A program made the position numbers and the translations under genes. Shown here one piece after another: positions 7,851-16,822 of a stretch of DNA of 64,000 nt. Where the stretch lies: assembly GCF_009834225.1 (NCBI RefSeq), contig NZ_CP047176.1:3348001-3412000 (forward strand), given 5' to 3'. The DNA comes from Rathayibacter sp. VKM Ac-2759 (lineage in GTDB: Bacteria > Actinomycetota > Actinomycetes > Actinomycetales > Microbacteriaceae). The first letter of the stretch is position 1; every line of letters begins with the position of its first letter. Under the pieces are notes generated by a model. It did not search any database. It saw only the letters and a list, made by a program, of their open reading frames with translations, and was not told the origin of the DNA.

Positions 7851-9236
7851 ATGAATCTCCGTCGTATCACCCTCGGCCTCTGCTCCATTGCTCTCGGAGC
7901 CCTCCTCGCGGCGGGCATCACCGCCGACCCGGCATCAGCTGAAGTCGCTCCGCCAGGGACGATCAGCGGCACGGTCACCGCCCCGGCCGACGTCCCGGGG
8001 GAGCACCGCTACTACATCGCCGCGTGGGACCTCGGATCGACAGAGTTCGGCTTCGCCCAAGCCGCTGCCGGGACCGAACTCGTCCTGGGGCGAGGAGAAA
8101 CGGCGACGTACACGCTCAAAGAGGACCCCGAATCGGGGAACTACTTCGGGGAAGGGACCTGGAAGGTGCGCGTTCTCGCCAGCCCGGTCGCCGGGGGCAC
8201 ACCGGAGATCGGTGATGAGTACTGGAAGGACGCCGACCGGTTCAGCACCGCCACGAACGCCACGGTCCCCGCCGGACGCGGCCTCACCGGAGTCGACTTC
8301 TCGCCCTCGGCCTATGCGTTCACAAGCACACGTATCGCGGGCGACGACCGATACGGGACGTCCGTCGCAAGCACACAGGTCTTCGCCCCCGGGATCCCGG
8401 TCCTCTACATCGCGAGCGGGGAGAAGTGGGCGGATGCACTGAGTGCTGGACCAGCAGCGACCCACCAGTACGGTGCCCTCCTCCTGACCGACCCCGATGC
8501 TCTTCCATCGGCCGTAGCGTTGGAGATCAAGCGGCTCGCTCCCGTGAGGACGATCGTCGTCGGCAGCGACCTGACGGTCTCTGATGCTGTCTACGAGGAG
8601 ATCGACGCCATCGTCGGCGAAATCACCCGAGTCGGGGGTACCGACCGATACGACACCTCTCGGAAGGTGATCAGCGGGGCATACAGATTTTCCTCGAGTC
8701 ACTTCTACGAGGTCCATCTCGCTACGGGTAACAACTTCCCCGACGCTCTTTCGATTGCCGGGGCTTCGGCGCGGATCGGTGGGCCAGTGCTGCTTGTCGA
8801 CGGTGCCGAGCAAGGTCTCGATGACAAGACCCGGGACATCCTCACCCAGATGCATCCCTACCACGCCTATGTACTCGGAGAGACCCCGTCGATCTCCGCC
8901 GGTATCGAAGACGATCTCGTCTCCTCCGGTCTCGTGGACTCCGCGGAGCGGATCGGCGGTCGCGACCGCTACGAGACAAGTCGCCTGATCAACGAGGAAT
9001 GGCCTGCGTGGCAACTCGAGGACACGACCTATCTCGCGACAGGCGAGGACTTCGCCGATGCTCTCTCGGGCGCGACTGCCGCCGCCTTCGAGCACTCCTC
9101 CGTCTCACTCAGCCGTCCGGACTGCGTGCCGGCCGCCACTGTCGCCTCACTCAAGAGCGCCTCGATCGACACCGTCAAGGTCCTCGGAAGCGAGCGCACG
9201 CTGTCCCGCACCGCCGGCTCGATCACGCCCTGCTGA
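7851..9236 (+). CDS. Secreted cell-wall-binding repeat 2 (CWB2) protein
   Basis: Exported surface protein of 461 aa. A Sec signal peptide (MNLRRITLGLCSIALGALLA, cleavage likely after ASA near residue 27) leads to an N-terminal beta-rich domain (about 30-155). Three CWB2 repeats follow, each opened by a copy of R-I/V-A/G-G-x-D-R-Y-x-T-S: TRIAGDDRYGTS, TRVGGTDRYDTS and ERIGGRDRYETS. CWB2 domains bind anionic cell-wall polymers in Gram-positive bacteria. The ATG at 7851 is preferred over upstream in-frame starts because it is the one followed by the signal peptide. Confidence 0.9.
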   Translation: MNLRRITLGLCSIALGALLAAGITADPASAEVAPPGTISGTVTAPADVPGEHRYYIAAWDLGSTEFGFAQAAAGTELVLGRGETATYTLKEDPESGNYFGEGTWKVRVLASPVAGGTPEIGDEYWKDADRFSTATNATVPAGRGLTGVDFSPSAYAFTSTRIAGDDRYGTSVASTQVFAPGIPVLYIASGEKWADALSAGPAATHQYGALLLTDPDALPSAVALEIKRLAPVRTIVVGSDLTVSDAVYEEIDAIVGEITRVGGTDRYDTSRKVISGAYRFSSSHFYEVHLATGNNFPDALSIAGASARIGGPVLLVDGAEQGLDDKTRDILTQMHPYHAYVLGETPSISAGIEDDLVSSGLVDSAERIGGRDRYETSRLINEEWPAWQLEDTTYLATGEDFADALSGATAAAFEHSSVSLSRPDCVPAATVASLKSASIDTVKVLGSERTLSRTAGSITPC

Positions 9237-9414
9237 GCGACTCGGGGCGACGGAGCTGCCGGCAGCGCCTCCCGCCCAGGCACACCGCCCGCGTTCGGCA
9301 CTGCTACCTCGCCCGATAGTTGCTTCAACGCAGCGTCAGCCCACGTCAGTCCACTCTGTCGGGCTCGCGGGTGCAGCCTTCGACAGGACGGAAGCCCGTG
9401 CGAGCGAACCGCGG

Positions 9415-10290
9415 TCACCCCGCGTTCGGCAGCAGCACCTCCACGCGACCCTCGGTGATGCGCGTCTCGAACCTCGGCTGCGGAGAGGTCGCCGGCCCGC
9501 GCAGCACCTCGCCCGTCTCGAGCGAGAACACGCTCGAGTGCCACGGGCAGGCGACGCAGGCCTCGCCACCTTCTTCAGTGACCTCACCGTCATCGAGCGG
9601 CCCCGACAGATGGCTGCACACGTTCGACAGCACATTGACGCGGTCGCCGCGGCGGAAGACGAGCAGGGGCATCCCCGCGACGTCCTTCTTCACGGACTTC
9701 CTCTCCGGCAGATCCTCGAGCGGGCCCACCAGCTGCCACCCGGTCGGGAAGCGGTGCGGGACGTCCTCGGCGTGGTTCACGCCCGCCGCCTGCCGGTAGC
9801 TCAGGTGCCCGCCGAGGTAGCCGCCGCCGGAGACGACGGCGAGACCGACCATGCTGAGCACCTTCCCGCTGACGCGATGCCCTCGCCCGCGCTGGACGAA
9901 GGACGCCGCGTAGAGAGCCGTCGCGATCACGTTGGCGCCGGCGTGGACGAGTCCGACGCGCATCTGCTGCTCGTGCAGCTCCGACCAGTCGGTGTAGCCG
10001 GCGGCAGCGGTCGGCAGGACGCTGACGACTCCTACGCCGATGAGGGCTCGCGACGCGCGCTCGTTGCCGGGCAGCAGGTCGAGGACCGCCGCCGAGAGCC
10101 AGGCACCGGCGGGGATGAGCACGAGCAGCGGATGCACGGGGTGACCGACCGGCACACCGTGCAGCACGTCGCGCACGGGCTGGGGGCGGATGACCCTGTT
10201 GACCACCGTCCGCACGCGACCGACGAGCGGGTCGAGGGCGGCGGCGTCCTCGAGGCGGGTGACGAGTTTCACGAACTTCATTTCACGCAT
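9415..10290 (-). CDS. Rieske [2Fe-2S] protein with N-terminal DUF2231 membrane domain
   Basis: Membrane-bound Rieske protein of about 291 aa. The N-terminal half is DUF2231-like (GHPVHPLLVLIPAGAW, followed by further helices). The C-terminal half is a Rieske ferredoxin domain with both cluster-binding boxes: CSHLSGPL and CPWHSSVF (Cys-X-His twice). Such fusions are predicted electron-transfer proteins of the membrane. Starts at 10302 (GTG), 10290 and 10281 (ATG) are all possible; none has a strong ribosome-binding sequence. It stands alone on the minus strand. Confidence 0.85.
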   Translation of the reverse strand: MREMKFVKLVTRLEDAAALDPLVGRVRTVVNRVIRPQPVRDVLHGVPVGHPVHPLLVLIPAGAWLSAAVLDLLPGNERASRALIGVGVVSVLPTAAAGYTDWSELHEQQMRVGLVHAGANVIATALYAASFVQRGRGHRVSGKVLSMVGLAVVSGGGYLGGHLSYRQAAGVNHAEDVPHRFPTGWQLVGPLEDLPERKSVKKDVAGMPLLVFRRGDRVNVLSNVCSHLSGPLDDGEVTEEGGEACVACPWHSSVFSLETGEVLRGPATSPQPRFETRITEGRVEVLLPNAG

Positions 10291-10437
10291 GGTCAAGCGC
10301 ACCGCCCGGCGCCCGCCGACGAAAGGGGATTGCCAAGCGCCGGATGTGCGGAGCGAGGGCGTTCCGAGCGCAGGGAGATCATCCCGACCAGAGCAAAGGG
10401 TACCTGCACTATTATTCCGTCGAGGGAGGGTTTACGC

Positions 10438-11112
10438 ATGGACGGGTTCGTGACGACCGATGAAGCGGCCAGGCGCCTAGGGGTGTCTCCTCGACGCGTC
10501 GTCGACATGCTGACGACCGCGCAGCTCACCGGCGAGAAGGTCCATCGCAGCTGGCTGGTCTCGGCCGCCGCGGTGGGCGAGCGCGAGCGCCTGAACCATG
10601 CTCCGGGCCGACCGATCTCCGCCGTCACCGCGAGAGCCCTCGTCTCGGCCCTCTCGGACGGAGACCGGCTGACGTCGCGGCAGGAGGCGATCATCCGCCG
10701 GCGAACCGCCGAGCAGCTCGTCGCCGCCGTGTCGCGATCGGTCCGCGTGGAACGATTCGCGACGCGAAGACCGGAGCTCGCGGCCGACAACATGCATCCA
10801 ACCGGCGAGAGCGCGATCGCGCGTCTCAGCGCGCGCGCCGGTGAAGGACTGGTCGGACAAGCCAAGCGCTTGCACGGCTACCCCAGAGGCATGACCTACG
10901 ACGAGCTCGTCGACCACGCCATGCTCGTCCGCGATGACGAGACGGGCGGGATCACGCTGCATCGGTTCGTCGACGAGATCTTCCCGTGGTCCGAGACGCC
11001 CGCAGCCCTGATCGCGATCGACTCAGCGCGCGATGGTCAGGCTCGAGTACGGAGGGCGGGGCTGGACGCGGTCGAGCGATTGAGGAACTCGTGGCTGGCA
11101 GATCGCACGTAG
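10438..11112 (+). CDS. Excisionase-type HTH protein, probable antitoxin of an AbiE-like pair
   Basis: Protein of 224 aa. The N-terminal 50 residues form a MerR/excisionase-type DNA-binding domain (TTDEAARRLGVSPRRVVDML, helix-turn-helix plus wing). The rest is helical and of unknown family. The ATG at 10438 has a strong GAGGGAGGG ribosome-binding sequence (10422-10430). The downstream nucleotidyltransferase gene starts inside its last codons, a 22-nt overlap, as is common for toxin-antitoxin operons where a DNA-binding antitoxin precedes an AbiEii-like toxin. Antitoxin role is inferred from this context, not from a family match. Confidence 0.7.
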   Translation: MDGFVTTDEAARRLGVSPRRVVDMLTTAQLTGEKVHRSWLVSAAAVGERERLNHAPGRPISAVTARALVSALSDGDRLTSRQEAIIRRRTAEQLVAAVSRSVRVERFATRRPELAADNMHPTGESAIARLSARAGEGLVGQAKRLHGYPRGMTYDELVDHAMLVRDDETGGITLHRFVDEIFPWSETPAALIAIDSARDGQARVRRAGLDAVERLRNSWLADRT

Positions 11113-11825
11113 TCGAGGCGCCCCGGGACTCGCCGTGGCCACTCGTCTTCGAACTGGCGGCGGCGACCCCGCCGGGAAGCTGGATGCTGGTCGGCGGCTT
11201 GATGGTCCATCTGCATGCACTTCGCGCCGGAGTCGACGCCATTCGACCGACCAGCGACGTCGATGTCCTGCTCGACATCAGCTCGAACTCCGTCCTCGAT
11301 GTCGCGGGTCCGCTCACCTCGCTCGGTTTCTCTGCGCGCACCCCTTCGCAAGGCACCCCGCTGCACCGGTTCGTGCGCGATGACCGCGACGTCGTGGACG
11401 TCATGGTCTCCCGCGACGTACGGACACGAACCCGGTGGCAACGGATCCCACTGCTGCGCTCACCCGGTGCCGCACAGGCCCTGATGCGACGAGACGTCTA
11501 CACGCTCACGTCTGGCGGCGACTCCGCGGCCGTAGACGTGCCGGACGAACTCGGAGCGATCATCGCCAAATCGGCGGCGTACTCCATCGACTCGCGCGAC
11601 CCCCACCGGCACCTCGACGATCTCGCCGTCCTCGCCGCGGCCGCGGGGACTCCCCGCGTTCTGGCGCTGGACTCGCTGACCAGGAAGGACCGCTCGCACC
11701 TGCGACGCGTTCTCCCGCGTCTCTCCGACGACCAGCACCCGTCGTGGCGAGTGCTCGATCAGTACGACCGGGCCCTGGGCCAGCGCGTGTGGAGGGCGAT
11801 CAGCGCAGCGTGCTCGCCAGGATGA
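11091..11825 (+). CDS. Nucleotidyltransferase-fold protein (AbiEii-like), probable toxin
   Basis: Protein of 244 aa with the minimal nucleotidyltransferase signature: WMLVGGLMVHLHALRAG (Gly-Gly) followed by RPTSDVDVLLD (D-x-D) near residues 25-60, and a third acidic position probably in DVVDVMVSRD. This pattern is shared by AbiEii/MenT-type toxins, which transfer nucleotides to RNA or protein targets, and by other minimal nucleotidyltransferases. The GTG at 11091 is chosen because GAGGA lies at 11082-11086, giving a 22-nt overlap with the HTH gene. No transposon or phage gene is adjacent. Confidence 0.75.
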   Translation: MAGRSHVVEAPRDSPWPLVFELAAATPPGSWMLVGGLMVHLHALRAGVDAIRPTSDVDVLLDISSNSVLDVAGPLTSLGFSARTPSQGTPLHRFVRDDRDVVDVMVSRDVRTRTRWQRIPLLRSPGAAQALMRRDVYTLTSGGDSAAVDVPDELGAIIAKSAAYSIDSRDPHRHLDDLAVLAAAAGTPRVLALDSLTRKDRSHLRRVLPRLSDDQHPSWRVLDQYDRALGQRVWRAISAACSPG

Positions 11826-11842
11826 TCGCCGCGTCGACGTCG

Positions 11843-12838
11843 CTACCGATCCACGGCCGCCTGCCCCCGTGCAACGCCCCCGTCCGCAGGAGACGTTCCC
11901 TCCGCCACCCGCATCGTCCCGCCCGCCTGCGCCGCGAACGCCCGCGCCGTCGCCGCGATCGTGCGCTGCATCACGCGCACCGCCGCCGTCGGCGCAAGAT
12001 CCGCCGGGCGGGCGAGGCTGATGGTGCGGGTCAGGCGGGGCCCGTCGGGCTCCTCGATGCGGATCGAGCGCAGGCCGGGGCGGCCCTGCAGCACCATCGC
12101 CGGGACGACCGCGATCCCGAGGCCGCGCTCGGCGAAGCGCAGCACTGCGTCCATCTCGGCGCCCTCCAGCACCACGTCGGGCACGAGGCCGGCCGACGAG
12201 AACGCGGCGTCGGTCGTCCGGCGCAGGTCGTAGCTCGAGTTGAAGACGATCTGCGGCAGGCGGGCCACGGCCGCCAGATCGAGCGCGTCGCCGTCGGTGA
12301 GGGGCGGCTCCGCGGCGGAGGAGACCACGACGAGCTCCTCGACGAGCAGCGGAGTCACGGTGAAGGCGCCGCCGAACGCCGCCGTCGAGGTCGTCACGAG
12401 CGCCAGGTCGAGCTCGCCGCGCGCGAGGCGGTCGAAGAGGCTGCGCGAGCCGTCCTCGGCGAGGTGCAGCTCGATGGCGGGATGAGCGGCGTGGAACGCG
12501 TGCAGCACCTCCGCGACGAGGCTGATGCAGAGCGTCGGAGTCGCGCCGAAGCGCACCCGGCCGCGCTCGAGTCCGGCCAGCTCGGCCAGCTCGCGGCGCA
12601 CCGACTCGGCATCGGCGAGCATGCGCCGCGCGAGCGGCAGCAGGAGCTCGCCGGCCGGGGTGAGGGTGCTGCCCGTGCGAGCCCGGTGGAACAGCTCTGA
12701 TCCGAGATCCTGCTCCAGCGACGCGATCTGGCGGCTCAGCGACGGCTGCGCCAGATGCAGCTCCTCCGCGGCCCGGGTGAAGCTGCTGAGGCGCGCGACC
12801 TCGACGAAGCCGGTCAGCTGCTCGAAGTTCATGGTCAT
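11843..12838 (-). CDS. LysR family transcriptional regulator
   Basis: LysR-type regulator, 331 aa (329 if the second ATG at 12832 is used). The winged HTH is intact (SFTRAAEELHLAQPSLSRQI, about residues 19-38), followed by the effector-binding domain. It is transcribed divergently from the flavoprotein gene with only 70 bp between starts, the classical arrangement for a LysR protein controlling the neighbouring gene. An ATGCAT palindrome at 12868-12873 lies between them and may be part of the binding region. Confidence 0.93.
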   Translation of the reverse strand: MTMNFEQLTGFVEVARLSSFTRAAEELHLAQPSLSRQIASLEQDLGSELFHRARTGSTLTPAGELLLPLARRMLADAESVRRELAELAGLERGRVRFGATPTLCISLVAEVLHAFHAAHPAIELHLAEDGSRSLFDRLARGELDLALVTTSTAAFGGAFTVTPLLVEELVVVSSAAEPPLTDGDALDLAAVARLPQIVFNSSYDLRRTTDAAFSSAGLVPDVVLEGAEMDAVLRFAERGLGIAVVPAMVLQGRPGLRSIRIEEPDGPRLTRTISLARPADLAPTAAVRVMQRTIAATARAFAAQAGGTMRVAEGTSPADGGVARGQAAVDR

Positions 12839-12908
12839 AGCGTACGCGCATGCTCACCACCCGGTATATGCATTGGAGTAATGGAGAAGCGCTGCTTAGC
12901 GTGGAGGA

Positions 12909-14654
12909 ATGAGCACCTCAGCACCCACCACGGAGCGTCGGATCTCCACCTCCGTTCTCGTCATCGGCACCGGCGGCTCGGGCCTGCGCGCCGCGATCGA
13001 GCTGGCCGAGGCCGGCGTCGACGTGCTCGCCCTCGGCAAGCGCTCGAAGTCGGACGCGCACACCTCCCTCGCCGCCGGCGGCATCAACGCCGCCCTCGCT
13101 ACGATGGACCCCGACGACAGCTGGCAGCAGCACGCCGCCGACACCATCACCGAGTCGTACCTGCTCGCGAACCCGCACACCGTCGAGATCGTGACGAAGA
13201 ACGCCGCCCGCGGCATCCAGGACCTCGAGCGTTACGGCATGCCGTTCGCCCGCGAGGACGACGGCCGCATCTCGCAGCGCTTCTTCGGCGCGCACACCTA
13301 CCGCCGCACCGCCTTCGCCGGCGACTACACCGGCCTCGAGATCCAGCGCACGCTCGTCAACCGCGCCGCGCAGCTCGAGATCCCGATCCTCGACACCGTC
13401 TACGTCACGCGCATCCTCGTGAACGAGGACGGAGCCGTCTTCGGCGCCTACGGCTTCGACCTCGTCGACGGCACCCGCTACCTCATCCACGCCGACGCCG
13501 TGATCCTCGCCGCCGGTGGCCACAACCGCATCTGGCGCCGCACGTCCTCGCGCCGCGACGAGAACACGGGCGACTCGTTCCGTCTGGCCGTCGAAGCCGG
13601 TGGGCGCCTGCGCGACCCCGAGCTCGTGCAGTTCCACCCGTCGGGCATCATCGAGCCCGAGAACGCGGCCGGCACTCTGATCTCCGAGGCCGCGCGCGGC
13701 GAGGGCGGCATCCTCCGCAACGGTCTCGGCGAGCGCTTCATGGGCAAGTACGACCCCGAGCGCCTCGAGCTCTCGACTCGCGACCGGGTCGCGCTCGCCT
13801 GCTACACCGAGATCAAGGAGGGCCGCGGCACGCCCAACGGCGGAGTCTGGCTCGACGTCTCGCACCTCCCGCGCGAGACGATCATGACCCGCCTCCCCCG
13901 CGTCTACCAGACGATGCTCGAGCTGCAGATGCTCGACATCACGAAGGACCCGATCGAGATCGCGCCGACCGCGCACTACTCGATGGGCGGAGTCTGGGTC
14001 CGCTCCGACGACCACAGCACCAACGTCCCCGGCCTGTACGCCATCGGCGAGGCCTCCAGCGGCCTGCACGGCGCGAACCGTCTCGGCGGCAACTCGCTGA
14101 TCGAGCTGCTCGTCTTCGGCCGCATCGTCGGCCAGGCCGCCGCGGAGTACTCGTCGTCGCTGACGGCGCAGACCCGCTCGGCCGCCTCCGTGCAGGTCGC
14201 CCGCGACGAGATCGCCCACCTGCTCGCCGCCGACGGCGAGGAGAACGTCCGCGCCCTGCAGCGCGCGATCCGCAACACCATGACCGAGCACGCCGGAGTC
14301 GTCCGCGACGAGGCGGGCCTGCTCGCCGGCCTCGCCGAGCTCGACGCCATCGAGGCCCGCATCGCCGACATCGGCATCCACCCCGACATCGCCGGCTTCC
14401 AGGACCTCGCGCACGCCTTCGACCTGAAGTCGGCTGCTATGGCCGCGCGGGCCACCCTTGAAGCCGCACTCGAGCGCCGAGAGAGCCGCGGCTGCCACAA
14501 CCGTAGCGATTACCCGGACATCGACCCTGCCCTTCAGGTGAACCTGGTGTGGTCGCCGCGCACAGGGATCACACGCGAGGAGATACCGGCGGTTCCGGAG
14601 GAGATCCAGGCGCTGATCGGCGAGGTCGAGACGGCGGGGAAGCTGCTCGAGTAA
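12909..14654 (+). CDS. FAD-dependent fumarate reductase / L-aspartate oxidase-type flavoprotein
   Basis: Protein of 581 aa of the succinate dehydrogenase/fumarate reductase/NadB flavoprotein family. The dinucleotide-binding motif is VLVIGTGGSGLRAAIELAEAG near residues 16-36. HTSLAAGGINAA carries the conserved His near residue 51 that in relatives holds the flavin. QFHPSGII and a GERFMGKYDPERLELSTRDRV region hold substrate-binding and catalytic residues, with GLYAIGEAS...GANRLGGNSL late. The ribosome-binding GGAGGA abuts the ATG. There is no iron-sulphur or membrane-anchor subunit gene beside it, and no nadA/nadC, so its electron acceptor and substrate are unclear. Divergent LysR gene likely regulates it. 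Confidence 0.9.
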   Translation: MSTSAPTTERRISTSVLVIGTGGSGLRAAIELAEAGVDVLALGKRSKSDAHTSLAAGGINAALATMDPDDSWQQHAADTITESYLLANPHTVEIVTKNAARGIQDLERYGMPFAREDDGRISQRFFGAHTYRRTAFAGDYTGLEIQRTLVNRAAQLEIPILDTVYVTRILVNEDGAVFGAYGFDLVDGTRYLIHADAVILAAGGHNRIWRRTSSRRDENTGDSFRLAVEAGGRLRDPELVQFHPSGIIEPENAAGTLISEAARGEGGILRNGLGERFMGKYDPERLELSTRDRVALACYTEIKEGRGTPNGGVWLDVSHLPRETIMTRLPRVYQTMLELQMLDITKDPIEIAPTAHYSMGGVWVRSDDHSTNVPGLYAIGEASSGLHGANRLGGNSLIELLVFGRIVGQAAAEYSSSLTAQTRSAASVQVARDEIAHLLAADGEENVRALQRAIRNTMTEHAGVVRDEAGLLAGLAELDAIEARIADIGIHPDIAGFQDLAHAFDLKSAAMAARATLEAALERRESRGCHNRSDYPDIDPALQVNLVWSPRTGITREEIPAVPEEIQALIGEVETAGKLLE

Positions 14655-15043
14655 GCAGGAGAGGGTGCGGGACTCGCGCGCGGCGCATGCCCGGCGGAAG
14701 TTGTTCCCCAACGGCCCGCGCACCGTGGTCGACAAGCCCGCGGCGCTCTCGGAGTCTTGACGGCCATGCCGGCGGCGAGGGCGGCACCTTGCACTCGCCG
14801 CCGAGCCAGACATATTCACGATTATCGGATGTCGCCGAGAAGGGCAAAACGCCTGTCTCCTGCGCGCGCCAGCGCCGAAGTAGACCGGCGCTCGCGCTAA
14901 CTTCTGCCTCACTCGGAGGGCGAACGAGCTCATCGGACTTGAAATCGGCGATGAAGCGCGCAACGAGATCTCGCTGGCCATCCAAGACGCCGTCGTCCGC
15001 AAAATGGTCGAGCGTCTCGTCGACAGTCCACTCGGAGGCGAGG
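14655..15043. other. Island boundary gap with a possible decayed coding remnant
   Basis: About 390 bp between the flavoprotein and the DUF6119 gene. On the minus strand from about 15044 to 14770 a frame reads EWTVDETLDHFADDGVLD...DLVARFIADFKSDELV, with plausible coding composition but no good start and no recognisable end. It may be the remainder of a gene downstream of the DUF6119 gene. The rest, toward 14655, shows nothing recognisable. Confidence 0.35.
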
Positions 15044-16822
15044 CTACTTCTGTTCTGCCGACGCCCGCTCAATCGGTGCGATGAAGACTTCTACACCTTG
15101 CGCTCCGAGCTGGGCGACCTGACGAGACAGATTCACCTGGGTGAACGTGAAGAGACTGTCCGGCGTTATCGTGGCCCCTCGCCTCGCAACAACAAGGACC
15201 ACCCGCTTCGGCCGACCCGAGTATTTTTTCGGATCCCAACCAGCCTTCTTGACCTTCTTCCGAAAATCCTGCTGCGCCACCTTGTCGAAAGTTAGGACTT
15301 CCGTCGAGACCAACGCCTGCGCCAAGAGGTGACTTGCAGGAGAGGACGACTCGATATTTTTTACGTGAATAAAGGTACCATCCTCTAAGAGGACATCACA
15401 TGCTTCGATTCCATGCTTGTGAAAATCGCTCCTCATTAGCTTTCGGTCGAGGCAGACGCCACCAAGCTCTTGAGCTAACAGGGTGTTATAAGAGGCTTCG
15501 TCGGAAGCGGATGCGGGCCAATTCGGGATCTTTGACACCCCAGGTCCGAGTTCGAAAATTTCCGCGGTTCGTTCTTTAACTTGCTCCGCATACGATTTTT
15601 CCATCGCGTACCATTTTCCGTCATGCAAGTTGAATCGTCGGTCATCAACCTCGGCTTGAAAAGCCAACCACCTGCGTGCAGGTATGCGCGGCGATATCGG
15701 ATCCTTACCATCCGAATCACGAAATAGCATGACCGCCGTGCGCTCCAGCTGCTGTTGACGCTCGTTTGTAGACACCGCGCGGATTGGCGTGAGGATTGAG
15801 GGAAGCGTCGGTACGTCGTCCTGAGGTTCACTTCGACCAAACCCCATCAGTTTGAATGACGACGGTGTCCCATTTTCGTCAATCTTTTCGTGCGGCCACG
15901 ACAAAGCGAGCAGGGGATTCTCGGGTTCTCCGATTGCCTGCAGTAATAGGCCATCTAGTAGTGTTATCAGTTCTTGGTCTTTGACAAGAGCAAGCTGTTC
16001 AAGAAATCCAAGTTCCCGGCTTGCCGGCGGTTTGTCTTGTAGCTTTTCGATGACTTTCAGGTCTTTTAGCAGAGTGGCCGGGTTCTTGGAGAGGGGGATA
16101 CTGAGTGCGTCCGCGCCACGGACCTTTATGACTTTGTCGCCACTACTCAGGCCAGGTATCTTTGCAGAGGCTACGAGTCGGGTGACTAGTTCCCCAAGAT
16201 CGCCTAGACCGAAACCCCGGAGGTGAGCTCCCGCGGGGATCGTCGACCGCTCGACACGGGATCTCTCGTCAAGTGTGACACGTGTGACGGAGTTGAGATC
16301 TTTAGGGTTTGCGCTCCTGATGGCAATTCGTTGGCCGAAGCCCGTGTCAACACGATCTTGGTCGAGCAGTTGAAACCCCATTCCGTAGGTCAGCACCCAC
16401 GCCGCCTCCGGTTCCAGACGTTTCTCATCATTCAGCGTGAGGTCGACATTATCCTCGTCCGGCGCATCGGTAGATGGGACTTGCCCAGTGTTCGTCTCGA
16501 CGAAAGCCACTTTCTGCGCAATCTTCTCCACCGCGGGGATTTTGCTTTTTTTCGCGACCGGGATTATGAGGACTGCGGCGGCTGTAACGTTTGATAGGTC
16601 AATTTGCTCGCTTGTGAGACCGCGGAGAACAGGCGCCCAGCTGACATCCTTACCTTCGGTTTTGCCGGATATCAATAGACCCGAGCGGGACCCGACCTCA
16701 ACTCGGACCGAGGTGAATCCATCCTTCTTGCGATACTTGGACTGCACAGCGGCATCAAGGGTAACCAATCCGGTTACGTGATACACGCTGGTCCGCGCTT
16801 CAGTTGAGGCCGGTCGAGCCAC
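15044..16822 (-). CDS. TIGR04141/DUF6119 family sporadically distributed protein
   Basis: Protein of 592 aa. The C-terminal third carries the hallmark region of this family: YAEQVKERTAEIFELGP, SDEASYNTLLAQELGGVCLDRKL, IEACDVLLEDGTFIHVKNIESSSPASHLLAQALVS (residues about 440-515), in which Glu, Asp, Cys and the HVK motif are typical. Members are scattered across bacteria and often found in defence islands; molecular function is not established. The GTG start follows a GGGGGA ribosome-binding sequence. Codon use is visibly more A/T-rich than the flanking genes, pointing to acquisition by transfer. It lies 1.6 kb from the type I restriction operon, on the same strand, downstream of it. Confidence 0.75.
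   Translation of the reverse strand: MARPASTEARTSVYHVTGLVTLDAAVQSKYRKKDGFTSVRVEVGSRSGLLISGKTEGKDVSWAPVLRGLTSEQIDLSNVTAAAVLIIPVAKKSKIPAVEKIAQKVAFVETNTGQVPSTDAPDEDNVDLTLNDEKRLEPEAAWVLTYGMGFQLLDQDRVDTGFGQRIAIRSANPKDLNSVTRVTLDERSRVERSTIPAGAHLRGFGLGDLGELVTRLVASAKIPGLSSGDKVIKVRGADALSIPLSKNPATLLKDLKVIEKLQDKPPASRELGFLEQLALVKDQELITLLDGLLLQAIGEPENPLLALSWPHEKIDENGTPSSFKLMGFGRSEPQDDVPTLPSILTPIRAVSTNERQQQLERTAVMLFRDSDGKDPISPRIPARRWLAFQAEVDDRRFNLHDGKWYAMEKSYAEQVKERTAEIFELGPGVSKIPNWPASASDEASYNTLLAQELGGVCLDRKLMRSDFHKHGIEACDVLLEDGTFIHVKNIESSSPASHLLAQALVSTEVLTFDKVAQQDFRKKVKKAGWDPKKYSGRPKRVVLVVARRGATITPDSLFTFTQVNLSRQVAQLGAQGVEVFIAPIERASAEQK

Noticed and set aside
12755..14461. Plus-strand frame of about 570 codons across the flavoprotein gene
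   Set aside because: Arg/His-rich off-frame translation; the flavoprotein in the adjacent frame has all family motifs.
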